Assembly: GCF_011299615.1 (NCBI RefSeq)
Contig: NZ_CP049861.1
Span: 434,001-498,000 of the forward strand
Reading direction: 5' to 3'
Length of the DNA stretch: 64,000 nt
Source: Erysipelothrix sp. HDW6C
GTDB lineage: Bacteria; Bacillota_I; Bacilli_A; Erysipelotrichales; Erysipelotrichaceae
In this document: positions 16,258 to 43,300 of the stretch, in pieces
How positions within the stretch are numbered: position 1 is the stretch's first letter
Layout of the letters: each line of letters begins with the position of its first letter
Translations under genes and position numbers: made by a program
The notes under the pieces: model-generated
The model's input: only the letters and a program-made list of their open reading frames with translations
Databases searched by the model: none
Told to the model about the DNA's origin: nothing

Positions 16258-17169
16258 ATGAGTGAAAAAATACTATCATTAAACAACATTACAAAACGTT
16301 ACGGAAAACAACTTGCATTAGACAACGTCAACATCACGATAAATAAAGGGGATATTTATGGGTTGATAGGACGCAATGGTGCGGGTAAGACAACAATCAT
16401 GAAGATTGCGACAGGACTAGCACAACAAACATCGGGTGATATTGTTCTTCTGAATTCGAAACCTTCAAACTCAAAAGTATTAGAAAGAATTGGCGCAGTT
16501 ATTGAAGCCCCAGTAGCCTATAAAGACTTGGATGCTTATCAAAATATGAAGGTTGCCTGTGAACTGAAAGGGATTAGTGATAAAACACTGATCGAAGAAG
16601 CGCTGACAATCGTAAATCTTGGGGATACGGGCAAGAAAAAATTCCGTCAATTTTCCTTGGGAATGAAACAAAGGTTGGGAATTGCAATGGCACTTGTTAG
16701 CAAACCGGACTTCTTAATACTGGATGAGCCAATCAATGGACTTGATCCAATCGCAATCGTAGAGTTCCGCGGAATTCTTGAGCGAATTAACAAAGAATAT
16801 AACACGACAATTCTTATTTCCAGTCACATTCTAACCGAACTTTACCATGTATCAACACGTTTTGGTTTCATCCATAACGGTCGCATGATTGAAGAGGTTG
16901 AGAAAAGTGTGCTTGATCAAAAATTCAACGCAACACTCATCTTGAAAACTGTTAATCCAGGGCTAGCTGCAACGGTTCTGATGGATTTGGGGATTACGAC
17001 CTATACGGTTGTAAGTGGCAATGAGATTCACATTCATACAACGCTAACAAGCGCTGAACTGAATAAATGCTTTGTCCAGAATGACGTTCCAGTGGATATG
17101 TTGGCGGTACGTGAAAATAACTTGGAAAACTACTATACAGATTTAATTAAGAACATTGAGGAGAATTAA
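16258..17169 (+). CDS. ABC transporter ATP-binding protein
   Basis: 303 residues from the ATG at 16258 (AAAGGAGG, 9-nt spacing). Walker A GRNGAGKT (38-45), signature FSLGMKQR, Walker B LILDEPINGLDP and the H-loop ISSHILTEL are intact. A C-terminal extension of about 90 residues is typical of ATPases paired with ABC-2 permeases, such as bacitracin or lantibiotic immunity exporters. The permease gene follows after 2 nt. The divergent two-component system and the phased repeats upstream suggest induction by a cell-envelope-active compound. Confidence 0.93.
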   Translation: MSEKILSLNNITKRYGKQLALDNVNITINKGDIYGLIGRNGAGKTTIMKIATGLAQQTSGDIVLLNSKPSNSKVLERIGAVIEAPVAYKDLDAYQNMKVACELKGISDKTLIEEALTIVNLGDTGKKKFRQFSLGMKQRLGIAMALVSKPDFLILDEPINGLDPIAIVEFRGILERINKEYNTTILISSHILTELYHVSTRFGFIHNGRMIEEVEKSVLDQKFNATLILKTVNPGLAATVLMDLGITTYTVVSGNEIHIHTTLTSAELNKCFVQNDVPVDMLAVRENNLENYYTDLIKNIEEN

Positions 17170-17171
17170 TT

Positions 17172-17945
17172 ATGATGAAATTGATGAGAGCGGATATGTA
17201 CCGCATTTTAAGAACAAAATCGTTTTATGCAACTGTGATTGGTATGGTTGTACTTGTAGGTGTCATTGTTTCAACGCAAACCATGGTTGTTTCAGGAATG
17301 TTTGATGCAGACATGCAACAAATTATTGAGTCAACTAAAGTCTGGGGAGTGCGTGAAGCAATCATGACGTGTACGATGGGGTTATCCGTATTTTCATGGT
17401 TTAGTATTCCGATTTATTCAATCGTAGTTGGACAAGAATTCAGCCAAGGAACTTACAAGAATGTGTTCTTCAGTGGTATCAGTAGAAAAAGCTTTGTAAT
17501 TAGTAAGTTAATTCTCATTGCATCACTGGTTCTCTTTATGTTATTGGTTCTGTTTGGCAGCGCATCACTTTTTGGATACTTAAATGGTGGTATGGGGAGC
17601 TTGCCGTTGAGTTCAGATATTGTTAAGAATCTTATGGTAGCAGGACTCTTCTATGTTGTTATCATTACGGTGTATTATGCGATTGCAATGAGCTTACAAG
17701 TGAGTGTTAACTCAGTTGTTATCGCAATTGTATTCGTGGTTGTCGCACCATTCTTAATCCAAATGCTCCAAATGAGTACCGATTGGGCAGTGCTTAATGC
17801 AGTGAGTTTCGCTGCAACAACGTTTGAAGCGGTATCGGGAATCCTGTCAAATGCTGACATTGTAAAAACGGTTGCAATGAACATTGGGGTACTCGCAGTA
17901 AGTGCCATTACAACAACATTGGTTATACGTTACAAAGAATTCTAA
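17172..17945 (+). CDS. ABC-2-type transporter permease
   Basis: 257 residues with six predicted membrane helices, the first at about 18-38 and the last at the C-terminus. QEFSQGTYKNVFFSGISRKSFV after helix 2 is the usual coupling loop of ABC-2 permeases (E-x-x-x-G-T). It works with the ATPase at 16258 as an exporter. The start follows GAGGAGAATT. It ends directly before the hairpin shared with the convergent kinase gene. Confidence 0.9.
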   Translation: MMKLMRADMYRILRTKSFYATVIGMVVLVGVIVSTQTMVVSGMFDADMQQIIESTKVWGVREAIMTCTMGLSVFSWFSIPIYSIVVGQEFSQGTYKNVFFSGISRKSFVISKLILIASLVLFMLLVLFGSASLFGYLNGGMGSLPLSSDIVKNLMVAGLFYVVIITVYYAIAMSLQVSVNSVVIAIVFVVVAPFLIQMLQMSTDWAVLNAVSFAATTFEAVSGILSNADIVKTVAMNIGVLAVSAITTTLVIRYKEF

Positions 17946-17987
17946 AAAAAATATCGCTTGACCACTTAGGGTTGAGCGATATTTTTT
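17945..17987. terminator. Bidirectional terminator overlapping a coding end
   Basis: Stem AAAAAATATCGCT / AGCGATATTTTTT with T-runs on both sides. The right arm encodes the last residues of the minus-strand kinase (stop at 17966). Confidence 0.88.
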
Positions 17988-18850
17988 AATGTAATTGATG
18001 CGGTGAATATTTGGTCGCTATAATCTAAATCCATTGTACCATTTAGAATTTGACAGCATTTATCAACAATGCTGAGTCCCAATCCGACACTCTTATTTTG
18101 TCGTGATGAATCATGGGTTACAAACCGTTGTGTAATAGTATCAAGATCAACACTGTCCGCTAAGGTGGTATTCGATACCGTCAGGCTAATGCTATAGGGG
18201 TCAGTTTGTACCAGTGCGAAATGACAAGATTTTCTCCCGTACTTCAAAACATTCCCAATAAGATTTGTGATGATTCGTTTTAAAACTATGGGGTCGGTAA
18301 TGAAGGTTACATTGGGTTGAAGGTCAAGTGTGACATCAATCTGCGCTTGAGTGAGGCTATCGTAGTATTGTAAGACGCGTTGTGTGATAAACTCTGTGAC
18401 ATCAATCACCTCTAAGTTGAGGCTCATTTCTTTTTCACTAAGGCTTGTATAGTCCACGATATAGTCGAGATATTCAGTTGTTTCATTAAGGCTTGTGAGT
18501 ATCTTATCCGTTAACGTATTATCGGGATGTTGATTTCTGCATAGACTTGCATAACCATAAGCCGTTGTTAGCGGTGTTCTGAGGTCATGGGAAAGACTGG
18601 ATATCGTTTGATAAAGTTCGCGCTCTTGCTGAACTCGGTTTCGCTGCTGATCTTTAACATCACGGAGTATTCGATTAGTTTTAGCAACAAATGATTTAAA
18701 AATGCGCAGTTTACTGACATGCGTAATTTCAGCATTCGTATCATTGTCATGAATATAGTCCAGTTGTGAATTGATATTGCGAATCTCCATGATTAGAAAA
18801 ATAATGTAAGCAAGAAGTGCAAGGATAACTGTTATGAGTAGCATTATCAT
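17966..18850 (-). CDS. Sensor histidine kinase, short N-terminal sensor
   Basis: 294 residues. A single membrane helix at the N-terminus (about 2-21) and no extracellular domain, as in kinases that sense through the membrane or through a transporter. The phospho-acceptor is SLSHDLRTPLT (His88). The ATPase domain has an N-box (NLIGNVLKYG), a G1 region with VSNTT instead of DxGxG, and a G2 box (SVGLGLSIVDK). Start and regulator stop overlap by 4 nt. With the regulator it probably controls the divergent ABC exporter. Confidence 0.9.
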   Translation of the reverse strand: MIMLLITVILALLAYIIFLIMEIRNINSQLDYIHDNDTNAEITHVSKLRIFKSFVAKTNRILRDVKDQQRNRVQQERELYQTISSLSHDLRTPLTTAYGYASLCRNQHPDNTLTDKILTSLNETTEYLDYIVDYTSLSEKEMSLNLEVIDVTEFITQRVLQYYDSLTQAQIDVTLDLQPNVTFITDPIVLKRIITNLIGNVLKYGRKSCHFALVQTDPYSISLTVSNTTLADSVDLDTITQRFVTHDSSRQNKSVGLGLSIVDKCCQILNGTMDLDYSDQIFTASITLKNIAQP

Positions 18851-19533
18851 AGCTCAGGCACCTTACCCATTCGTATTCCAATACCCCAAAGTGTCTCAAT
18901 GGGATCATAGCCATCACAGGCGTTTTTGACTTTGCGTCGTAAACTACTGATATGTACATTCATCGTATTCTCGTCATAAAGATATTCATCCTGCCAGACT
19001 TTTTCATACAATTCAGCTTTTGAATAGACTTTTTGAGGATTACTCATAAGGGTATGCAATAGATGAAGTTCCTTATTCGACAGCACAAAAGGAACATGGT
19101 TATGGCAGACCTCAAAGCGTTCAATATTGAGTGTGAGGGTACCGTACGAGACATTATCATGTGAAACTGTATTGGGTTGAACCAAACGTAATTGCGTTTG
19201 AATACGCGCTTTCAGAACATTAACATCAAATGGCTTGGTAATATAGTCGTTGGCACCTTTCTCAAGAAGTTCAATAATCTTTTCGCTTGCCGATAACGCG
19301 GACATGATAATAATTGGTGTCGATGTTATCATTTTTATTTCGATAATGGCCTCGTCACCACTCAAACCAGGAAGCATTAAATCAAGGAGGATCAAGTCAA
19401 AATTTTGGGCTCCAATTTGAAACAACGCTTCACGCCCAGAGTAGGCGACTTCAAGTTCAAAATCATCACTTAAAGATGCAACGAGCATTGCACTAATGTC
19501 TTGGTCATCTTCGACAATTAATATCTTTTTCAT
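18847..19533 (-). CDS. OmpR-family response regulator
   Basis: 228 residues from the ATG at 19533 (GGAAG upstream). Canonical receiver: VEDDQD at the N-terminus, phospho-acceptor Asp51 (LILLDLMLPG), and the Lys-Pro motif ITKPFD, which the surface-cassette regulators lack. The C-terminal winged helix includes NMNVHISSLRRKV. It likely binds the four phased repeats at 16176-16215 and activates the ABC exporter. Confidence 0.93.
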   Translation of the reverse strand: MKKILIVEDDQDISAMLVASLSDDFELEVAYSGREALFQIGAQNFDLILLDLMLPGLSGDEAIIEIKMITSTPIIIMSALSASEKIIELLEKGANDYITKPFDVNVLKARIQTQLRLVQPNTVSHDNVSYGTLTLNIERFEVCHNHVPFVLSNKELHLLHTLMSNPQKVYSKAELYEKVWQDEYLYDENTMNVHISSLRRKVKNACDGYDPIETLWGIGIRMGKVPEL

Positions 19534-30695
<11,162 letters not shown>

Positions 30696-30719
30696 GCAAC
30701 CTTATTGAATAGAAAGTAG

Positions 30720-31769
<1,050 letters not shown>

Positions 31770-31771
31770 TT

Positions 31772-33267
31772 ATGAAGGAAACGATAAATTTCAACATCAG
31801 TAAGTTTGATGAAACATTGGACTTAGATTATATTAAGTATCACGGTCGTGTAGAACGAATCAGTGATGGAATTGTATTCTGCTCAGGTTTAGAATCGGCA
31901 AAACTCCATGAACTTATTTTAATCGATAATAAATATACGGGAATTGTCTTAGACTTAAGTGAAAGCTACCTGGGAATTGGTCTATTCGAGGATTCACCAG
32001 AAATCAAAGAAGGCATGGAAGCAGTCGCAACAAAGCAACTCTTCAAACTGAATGCAAGTCACGAACAATTGGGGACAATCATTGATACATTGGGAAACCG
32101 TATTGATGGCGGCGCACCAATCAGCAAGGCTGTGGGTGTTCCCGCATTCAACCTTGCCCAACCGATTATGAGTATTGAAGATGTCAGCAAACCCTTGATG
32201 ACAGGTCAATTAATCATTGACGCTCTTACCCCGATTGGACATGGACAACGTCAACTCGTTTTGGGTAACCGTCAAACAGGGAAAACCCAAATTGCACTTG
32301 AAACAATTCTAAATCAAAAGGGAAAGAATGTTCGTTGTATCTATGTAGCGATTGGACAAAAGATGGCTTATATTGCCGATATTGCTGAAACACTCGAGAA
32401 GAGTGGTGCAATGCAATATACAACAATTCTTTCTGCAAGTGCGTCAACAAGTATAACGATGCAATATCTTGCTCCTTATGCCGGAATGGCGATTGCAGAG
32501 TACTGGGCATCAGAGGGAGAACGTGTCGTAATTGTCTTTGATGATTTATCCAAACATGCGGATACATACCGAACAATTTCACTCTTGTTTAAAAGACCAC
32601 CGGGACGTGAAGCATATCCAGGAGATATCTTCTATATTCATTCAAGTCTCTTAGAACGCGCCTCACAATTGAACGTAGACAATGGATCGGGTTCAATTTC
32701 AGCGCTGCCTATCATTGAACTCTTGTCCGATGACCTTACAGCCTACATTCCAACCAATATTATTTCAATCACAGATGGACAATTATACTTGAAATCAGAA
32801 TTGTTCAATGGTGGACAAAAACCCGCAATTGCAACCGGTGAATCGGTTTCACGTGTTGGTGCGAATGCACAATATCCATTAATGCAGGAATACAGTTCAC
32901 GCTTGATGTTAATCATCTCGCAATACTCTGAGCTCAAAGAGTTCTTAACCTTTGATAATAATATCAGTAAAGAGAATCTAATTATCATTAAGAAAGGCCA
33001 AATCCTACTGGAACTCTTTAAACAAGGTGTTCAACGCGGTTACTCAGAAGCACAAGAACTCATTTTACTCTATGCTTTCAAACACGATCACATGCTAGAT
33101 ATGTCAATTCCAGAAATTGCCAAGTTTAAAGTTATTCTTACCGAAAAACTTGCCGCTGAGTTGGAATTCTCTGAGTATAATCGTGTTGTTGTGGAAGAAA
33201 CTGTCTTACCTGAGCCAATGGTTGCAGTATTCGATACCTTAATCGCTTCAAGTAGGGAGGCGTTAAC

Positions 33268-33283
<16 letters not shown>
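31772..33283 (+). CDS. F1-type ATPase alpha subunit
   Basis: 503 residues, full length. The N-terminal beta-barrel (to about 95) is followed by the nucleotide domain with P-loop GNRQTGKT (165-172), VFDDLSKHADTYRTISLL, and RPPGREAYPGDIFYIHS (275-291), then ESVSRVGANAQ with the arginine finger Arg361, and the C-terminal helical bundle. All features needed to support catalysis at the beta sites are present. The extreme N-terminus differs from the usual delta-binding helix, consistent with a different stalk. The end overlaps the gamma gene by 16 nt. Confidence 0.95.
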
Positions 33284-37028
<3,745 letters not shown>

Positions 37029-37039
37029 GTAATATTCAG

Positions 37040-37072
37040 AAACTCTGAGCACGTTAAATGCCAGAGTTTTTT
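37040..37072 (+). terminator. Terminator of the F1-ATPase operon
   Basis: Stem AAACTCTG / CAGAGTTT extended by GCA / TGC, 7-nt loop, followed by a T-run; directly after the last gene. Confidence 0.88.
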
Positions 37073-37184
37073 ATTGGGCTAATTCAATTATTAACTTTTC
37101 TACATAAAGTAAATACGCTTAAGATTATAGAAAATTAATGACAGATATAATCATTCGATTTAAAACGAAGGCTATTTTTTCAGG

Positions 37185-37231
37185 TTTATGTCATCAGAAA
37201 ATAGGTTTATGACATTCGAACAGAATATCAA
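37185..37231 (+). promoter_or_regulatory. Paired direct repeats and -10 of the first 2506-residue gene
   Basis: TTTATGTCAT (37185-37194) and TTTATGACAT (37206-37215), 21 bp start to start, then 10 bp to a -10-like TATCAA (37226-37231), with no -35. The same layout stands at 47133-47179. This geometry fits activation by an OmpR-type regulator. Confidence 0.7.
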
Positions 37232-37261
37232 TAAAGAGGTGATATTATTTGGATTGTTAAA

Positions 37262-37283
37262 TATGTGTGCATCGTCACACATA
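37262..37283 (+). promoter_or_regulatory. Leader hairpin of the first 2506-residue gene
   Basis: TATGTGTG-CATCGT-CACACATA, a perfect 8-bp stem, 15 bp before the GGAGG site; no T-run, so probably a 5' mRNA stabiliser or control element. Confidence 0.5.
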
Positions 37284-37307
37284 GAATTTCTGTAACAGGA
37301 GGAAATT

Positions 37308-40300
37308 ATGAAAAAACTATTTACAAGTTTACTCGCTATGATTATAGCGGTAGCCTCATTCGCAACATCAGGAGTCGGAGTGACCTCTGTTTTTGCTGAT
37401 GGAAACTCTTCGAGTGATAATAATTTGTCAATATCCATTCCAAATTACGACGAAAATGTAGGTTGGACAGCTGGTGAAATTTATGAACTATTTATTAGTG
37501 CGAAATTTACTGATAATCTCAATGTTAAAAAGCAAATTGAAATTACACTACCCGAGGGGATTCGTTTTGAAAAGATTCCTATGGCCAAAACTGAAGATTT
37601 TGTTGACCCAAAGGTTAACACTATTGCCACATGGTCACAATATATTAAAGATGTACAACATCCGACAAGAAATCCAGAGTATCAATCTTATAATAACAAG
37701 TTAGTTTATACGATTGATTCTTCAATGAAGTCGTTAAAATTTGATACAATTTCTGTATCTGTTGATATGACGCTATATTATGGACCAAAGCTATTTAAAG
37801 AGTCTGAGGGGAATGGAATCTCCGTCAAATTGATTGAAAATGATATTCTAGATTCCAAAACATCTATAGATGTTAAGGCAGTTGGAAATTCAATAATGAA
37901 CTTTTCAAGAGAAACAACTGTCGTGATGGAAGCTTTTCCTGAAGACGGGAGAAAATACAACTCTGATTTATATAGTGTTTACCGTGCTGGTCATGGGTAT
38001 GGACAACCATTTTATCTAAAAGGTGCAGAAATTGAAACGCATTATCCAGATCAAATGAAAGTATTCTCACGATATGGAGATCCTGCATATATTGGTGATT
38101 CAATCATTGATGAAGAAAATAAGATTGTGAAAACGACATACAATATTCCATATCACTTTGGTATCCCTGGAAAAAACATGTACCCATATCGGGGTGGGAT
38201 GTTAACGTATGAAATTCCTTCGAGTGCAACACCATCACAAAAAGTTGATGGCAAGTATGTTCCATATGTCGCTCCAGTTACTACTGGTAGAGTTATCGCG
38301 TATGATGGAACAGTAATCGAGGTCGGAAATAGATACCAAATGAAACATGTTGTTTTGGATGTCAATGACCCAGAAGCAAACAATGAACGAATAGAAATTA
38401 GAGCGGATAATCGATACTATAGTAGCGGCAAGGAAGCCGCTGATGGGAATGATTATAAAATTCTTGCATCAACATTTTCATTAATAAATGGTGCGAGTCA
38501 AACTAAGAAAAAGCAATGGATTGAATATATTGTAGGTGATGGTTTTCTAGCTGACGAAGTATCCCTTCCGGTAATGCCGACTCAACCAAAACCATCAATT
38601 GTATACTACAGAACCAATTTTGATGACGTAAATGCACCGCTCCGCGAAGCTACCGGGTCACAGATAATGAAAAGTTTGAATGCATTTGGTACTTATGGCT
38701 ATGGTGTTAACCGAAAATCGGTAGGATTACAAAACAATGAATATATTACATATGTAAAGGCATATGTTGGAGATATCGGAACGGTAAGTGATCCAACTTT
38801 TTATACAGGTAGAACGACCCTTTACGCTTTTGGAAAAATGGTTGATGATGAAAATGTAAAGACTGCAACAATGACATTACGCACATGGTCAGATAACGGC
38901 TCTGGGGGTGCGGCTGCGAACTCTGAAAATATAAAAACTGCTCAAGTAATCAGAGAGAACATTGGTGCAGAAAATTTGCAGGCCCGCTCGTCAGTCAATG
39001 CGAATGGAACGATTATTGCTGGTGGGAAAAATGGCTCTGAGACTATTGAGCCGATGTGGGTTACTACTCACCTCGCAAACAATGGTTACAATTATAGTAA
39101 TCGTGCAAACATTGTTCAAAATCCAACTATTTATGTTCGAATTCCAAAGTATACAAATGCTGCGAAAACGGATATTAGCGGACTTCAATTGGTAAATAAT
39201 ATGATTACTGTATCTCAAAAGATGAATGACAAATTAGAGTATACTGTAAGTGCACCATATTATAGTAGTGTAGACGAATCTACAATCTATAAAATTACTA
39301 CAAAAAATGCCAACTATGGCTATTACTTTGGCGAAATGTCAACATTTGGACTTGCAACTGAAAAATACGCACAGCCAATTGCAATTAATTTCCAATTGGA
39401 AGCATCTATTGTTGGTTCAGGAAACTATGACTTAGCGCAAATGATTTTCTTCGAGATGCCAAACGGAAATGCTTATTATCCAGTGAATGGACAAATAGGC
39501 AATATGATGGATACTCTAGGAATCAGAGAAAGCGGTTCGGTTCGATCCATATCAAGAGTCAATTCTGTTCCTATTAGTGTAATATCGCAAAAAGCATTGC
39601 TTGTTGATACATACTTCAAGAAACAAGGTAGCGAAATTAGAGAGCCTGCATATAACCCTACGCTCGGGAATGCCGTTGATTTCACTGCGGGTTCTGAATC
39701 GGGATATTATGTAGATATCATGAATAACTCCGGTGAAGCGATGACAGAGCTTACAACCTATGTTCCGTCTCCAAAAACAGGGATTGATTTTGGGGATCTC
39801 ATTCATGGTGAGGGTGGCGAAACCTTCAACTGGGATATGACCATCATTCCTGTCTACGAAACCGAAGTGTATGTTCGTAATGATGCAGGCGTTATCGTGA
39901 AACTGGAAGATGGCCCAGAAAAACAAGCCATCGAGAATAAATATAAAGTATCGTATTCCAACACGGCACGTGATGAGAACTTCGCCGATGCAACCTTCAA
40001 TCAATCCTCACCAAACGGTGAAACAACCATGATTCGTATCAAGAATGTGGGTGGTATGGATGATGGGGAGCGTATTGTCTATAAGTTTACGTATCTTATT
40101 GCGGAAACGAGTCAAACCATTAAAGATCATCCCGAAAAACTTACCACTGTGAATGCATTCCGTCCTTACTATGAATTTGCTTCCTCAACCGCATCGGGAT
40201 CCCAAGTGGGAACCCTCGCAGCGGGTCGTCTTGAAATGGCAGAGATTAGTGGAAAACTCTTCTTAGATAAAAACCAAAACGGTATCTTTGATGCTGGCGA

Positions 40301-43300
40301 TGAAGTCTTAGACCAAGTAAACATCAAAGCCCAAGCGAAGAATAAAGATACAGGCATCTTTGATGGTGATATCTCTGAGGGCATGACTGATGAGAATGGT
40401 CATTATAAACTCGATGTTGCCGTGGGTGAGTATCGTGTTGATTTCAATGAATTACTCTCCATGGATGACTATGAAGACTATCAATACTTTACAATTCCAA
40501 AACAAGGCAGTGATGATGCTGTCGACTCGGATGTTGCGTACATCACCAAAGATGACTTGATTGCCGGTACGGTTGTGGTGGACTCACTCGATGATGTGCA
40601 TGCAAGTGCCATCTCTGCCGGTGTCCTCGACTATCAAGGACAAGTCAAAGCAGATAGCCTTGAGGATGTGGAACTCCTTGCACCACTCAGTGGTCCGCAA
40701 TCCTTACCGCAAACACAAAGTGTTGAGTTTACCCTCACAAACATCCTTAATATGGATCTGATTGATCAAGATTCCTTAGTATGGACAAGCTCTGATAATA
40801 CCGTTGCCACAGTCGCTCAAAACAGTGAGAAACTGTTTGGTGGTGATATCACGGCGAAGAAAGTCGGTGTCACGACTATCACTGTCACATTCAAGGATGT
40901 CTTTGGAAATGACCAAACACTCAGTGTCAATGTCAATGTGAATCCAAATACAGCACCTGAATTTACCTTCCCAACAGCCGGTAAAACGGTAACTTTCGAA
41001 GCGAAAGCCAATACAGAAGCAAACAAAATTCAAGCATGGACGGATGTCTTTGCAGGACTTGAAGCACATGACGCCGAAGATGGAGAAATGATCGATAAGA
41101 TTGCTTACTCTGTCTTACCTGAAAACTTTGATGTCAGTGTCGCTGGAACTACAGAAATCATCATCAGTGTTACCGATAGTGATGGAAACAAAACTCAAGA
41201 TACCTTAACGGTTATCGTAACGGATACGACAGCCCCAGACCTTGCAATCACAAACAACCATTTATACATCCTTCAAACCGATGTAAATGAAGTTGTGGAA
41301 ACATCGTGGGTCAAAGAACACGGAGTCATTAGCTACAGTGATATTGTCACTGCCGAAGAGGACCTAACAGTAACCTATACCGGATTATCCAGTGTGAATA
41401 CAACGACACCGGGTGATACACAATTCAGTGTCCGTGTTGTGGATGAAGCAGGGAATGATGTTGAGAAAACTGTCACGGTCACGATTGTACCGAAGATGAG
41501 TGCCAACGCAAGCATTACCCTTATTCCAAGTGAAGTCGCAGGTGCAGATTGGAAGACGTTATCTGGAGTGGTTGCTTACAAAGTATCCCCAACCAGCAGT
41601 GTTCCTTATACCGTGTTTGATATCGATGCCACAAGCGTCTTGACAACACCCGGAACCTACACCTTAACCATCACAACCGAAGATGGCCAAACAACGACAG
41701 TATCTGTAGTCGTCGTGGGTGCCAGTGTTGAAAACTATGATCTTTATGTCAACTTAGATGATGTGAAAGATGAAGCATGGTTCATTACGGAAGCAGGCAT
41801 TGTCGCATCTCCAGTCAGTGGTTCTGTAACGAACCTTGATTTAAGTGGTGTTGATTTCACAACAGCCGGTGATTATGACATCACCATCTCAGTAAGCTAT
41901 GATGGCAAAACAGGAACCCTTGATCAAACACTCAAGGTCCATGTCCTCCCTTACTTAAGCGCGAAAGCCGTTGTGATGGATGCCCAAGGACTTACAGCAG
42001 AAAATCTTGCTCAGAAAATCTTAACCGCATCCCAAGCAGTCGCGTATGATACCAGCGATGCAACACAGAAAGTGGCCTACCCACTGACGCTTGAAGCAGG
42101 GTATACAGTGGACACCAGTGGCGTTACCATTGCGAATGGTGAGTACACAGCCGTGATTACAGCTCCCAATGGAGAAACAGTCAGTGTCAGTGTGAAGATT
42201 ACGGAAGATGCCACCATCAGTGTGGATTCCCCACTGTACTCACGTACCGGAACGGTTCGTGATATGGACTGGATTAAGCATGAATCAAACATGAGTTGGA
42301 CCCCTTCAAACCGTGTACCAACGATTAATGGAACGGTTGATTATACAACCGCAGGAACCTACAACCTCTCTGCAGCTATTACCAATGGTACAGATACAGA
42401 CAGTGCAGCGTTCTCTGTGATTATCATGGATAACATGAAACCAACACTCGAAAACTTAGTCATCAATGCGACTGAAGTATCAACACTCAACTTGGTTGAG
42501 CGTGTCGGTATTAAAGCGTACGATCTAAGCAATCCACTTCAAGCGGTTGAAACAGCGGTGAGTGTGGGTGGTGAAACCATTCAACCTGTTGAAGGAACCT
42601 ACAATGTAATCTTCACAGCTGCTGACAATACACCGGTCAATTATACCGTTACGGTAGTTGAAACGGTTACCATCACAGCCGACCATAGCGACCTTTATGT
42701 TCGTATGGGAAATGTGAAAGACACTGCATGGATCGCAAGTGAAGCAGGACTTACAATCACACCGTCAACCTTAACCCCAACCTTCACAGGAAGTGTGGAC
42801 TATGGTGTTGCCGGAGATTATGAAGTAGTGTTACGTGTTGCGAAGTCGGATACTGACTTTGCGGAAACAACCATTACCGTTCATGTCGTTGCACCAATCA
42901 GTGGTCATGATATTGTGGTGAATGCCACAGATGTAGCGGGACTTGATCTCTCTGCACTGGTACAACGTACTGAAACCACATCATGGATTGTGGATGATGC
43001 CCATACAGCCCATGTCGCCTTGGCGAATGAGTATACCTTGGGAGGCGAAACCATTCTGAATACAGAAGGGGATTATGCTATTACCTTAAGTACATCACAA
43101 GAAACAAAGAACATCAATGTAACTGTAATTGAAGATTTAGAACTGAATGTGACTCATGAGAAACTGTATGTGAAACAAGGTGATGCGAAAGATGCATCAT
43201 GGATTGAAACAACAGCGGGAATTACGTCTGGTCCATTAAGTACCGTCTTGTCGATTGATGAGAGTGCTGTGGATTATGCAACTGCAGGAATCTATGATGT

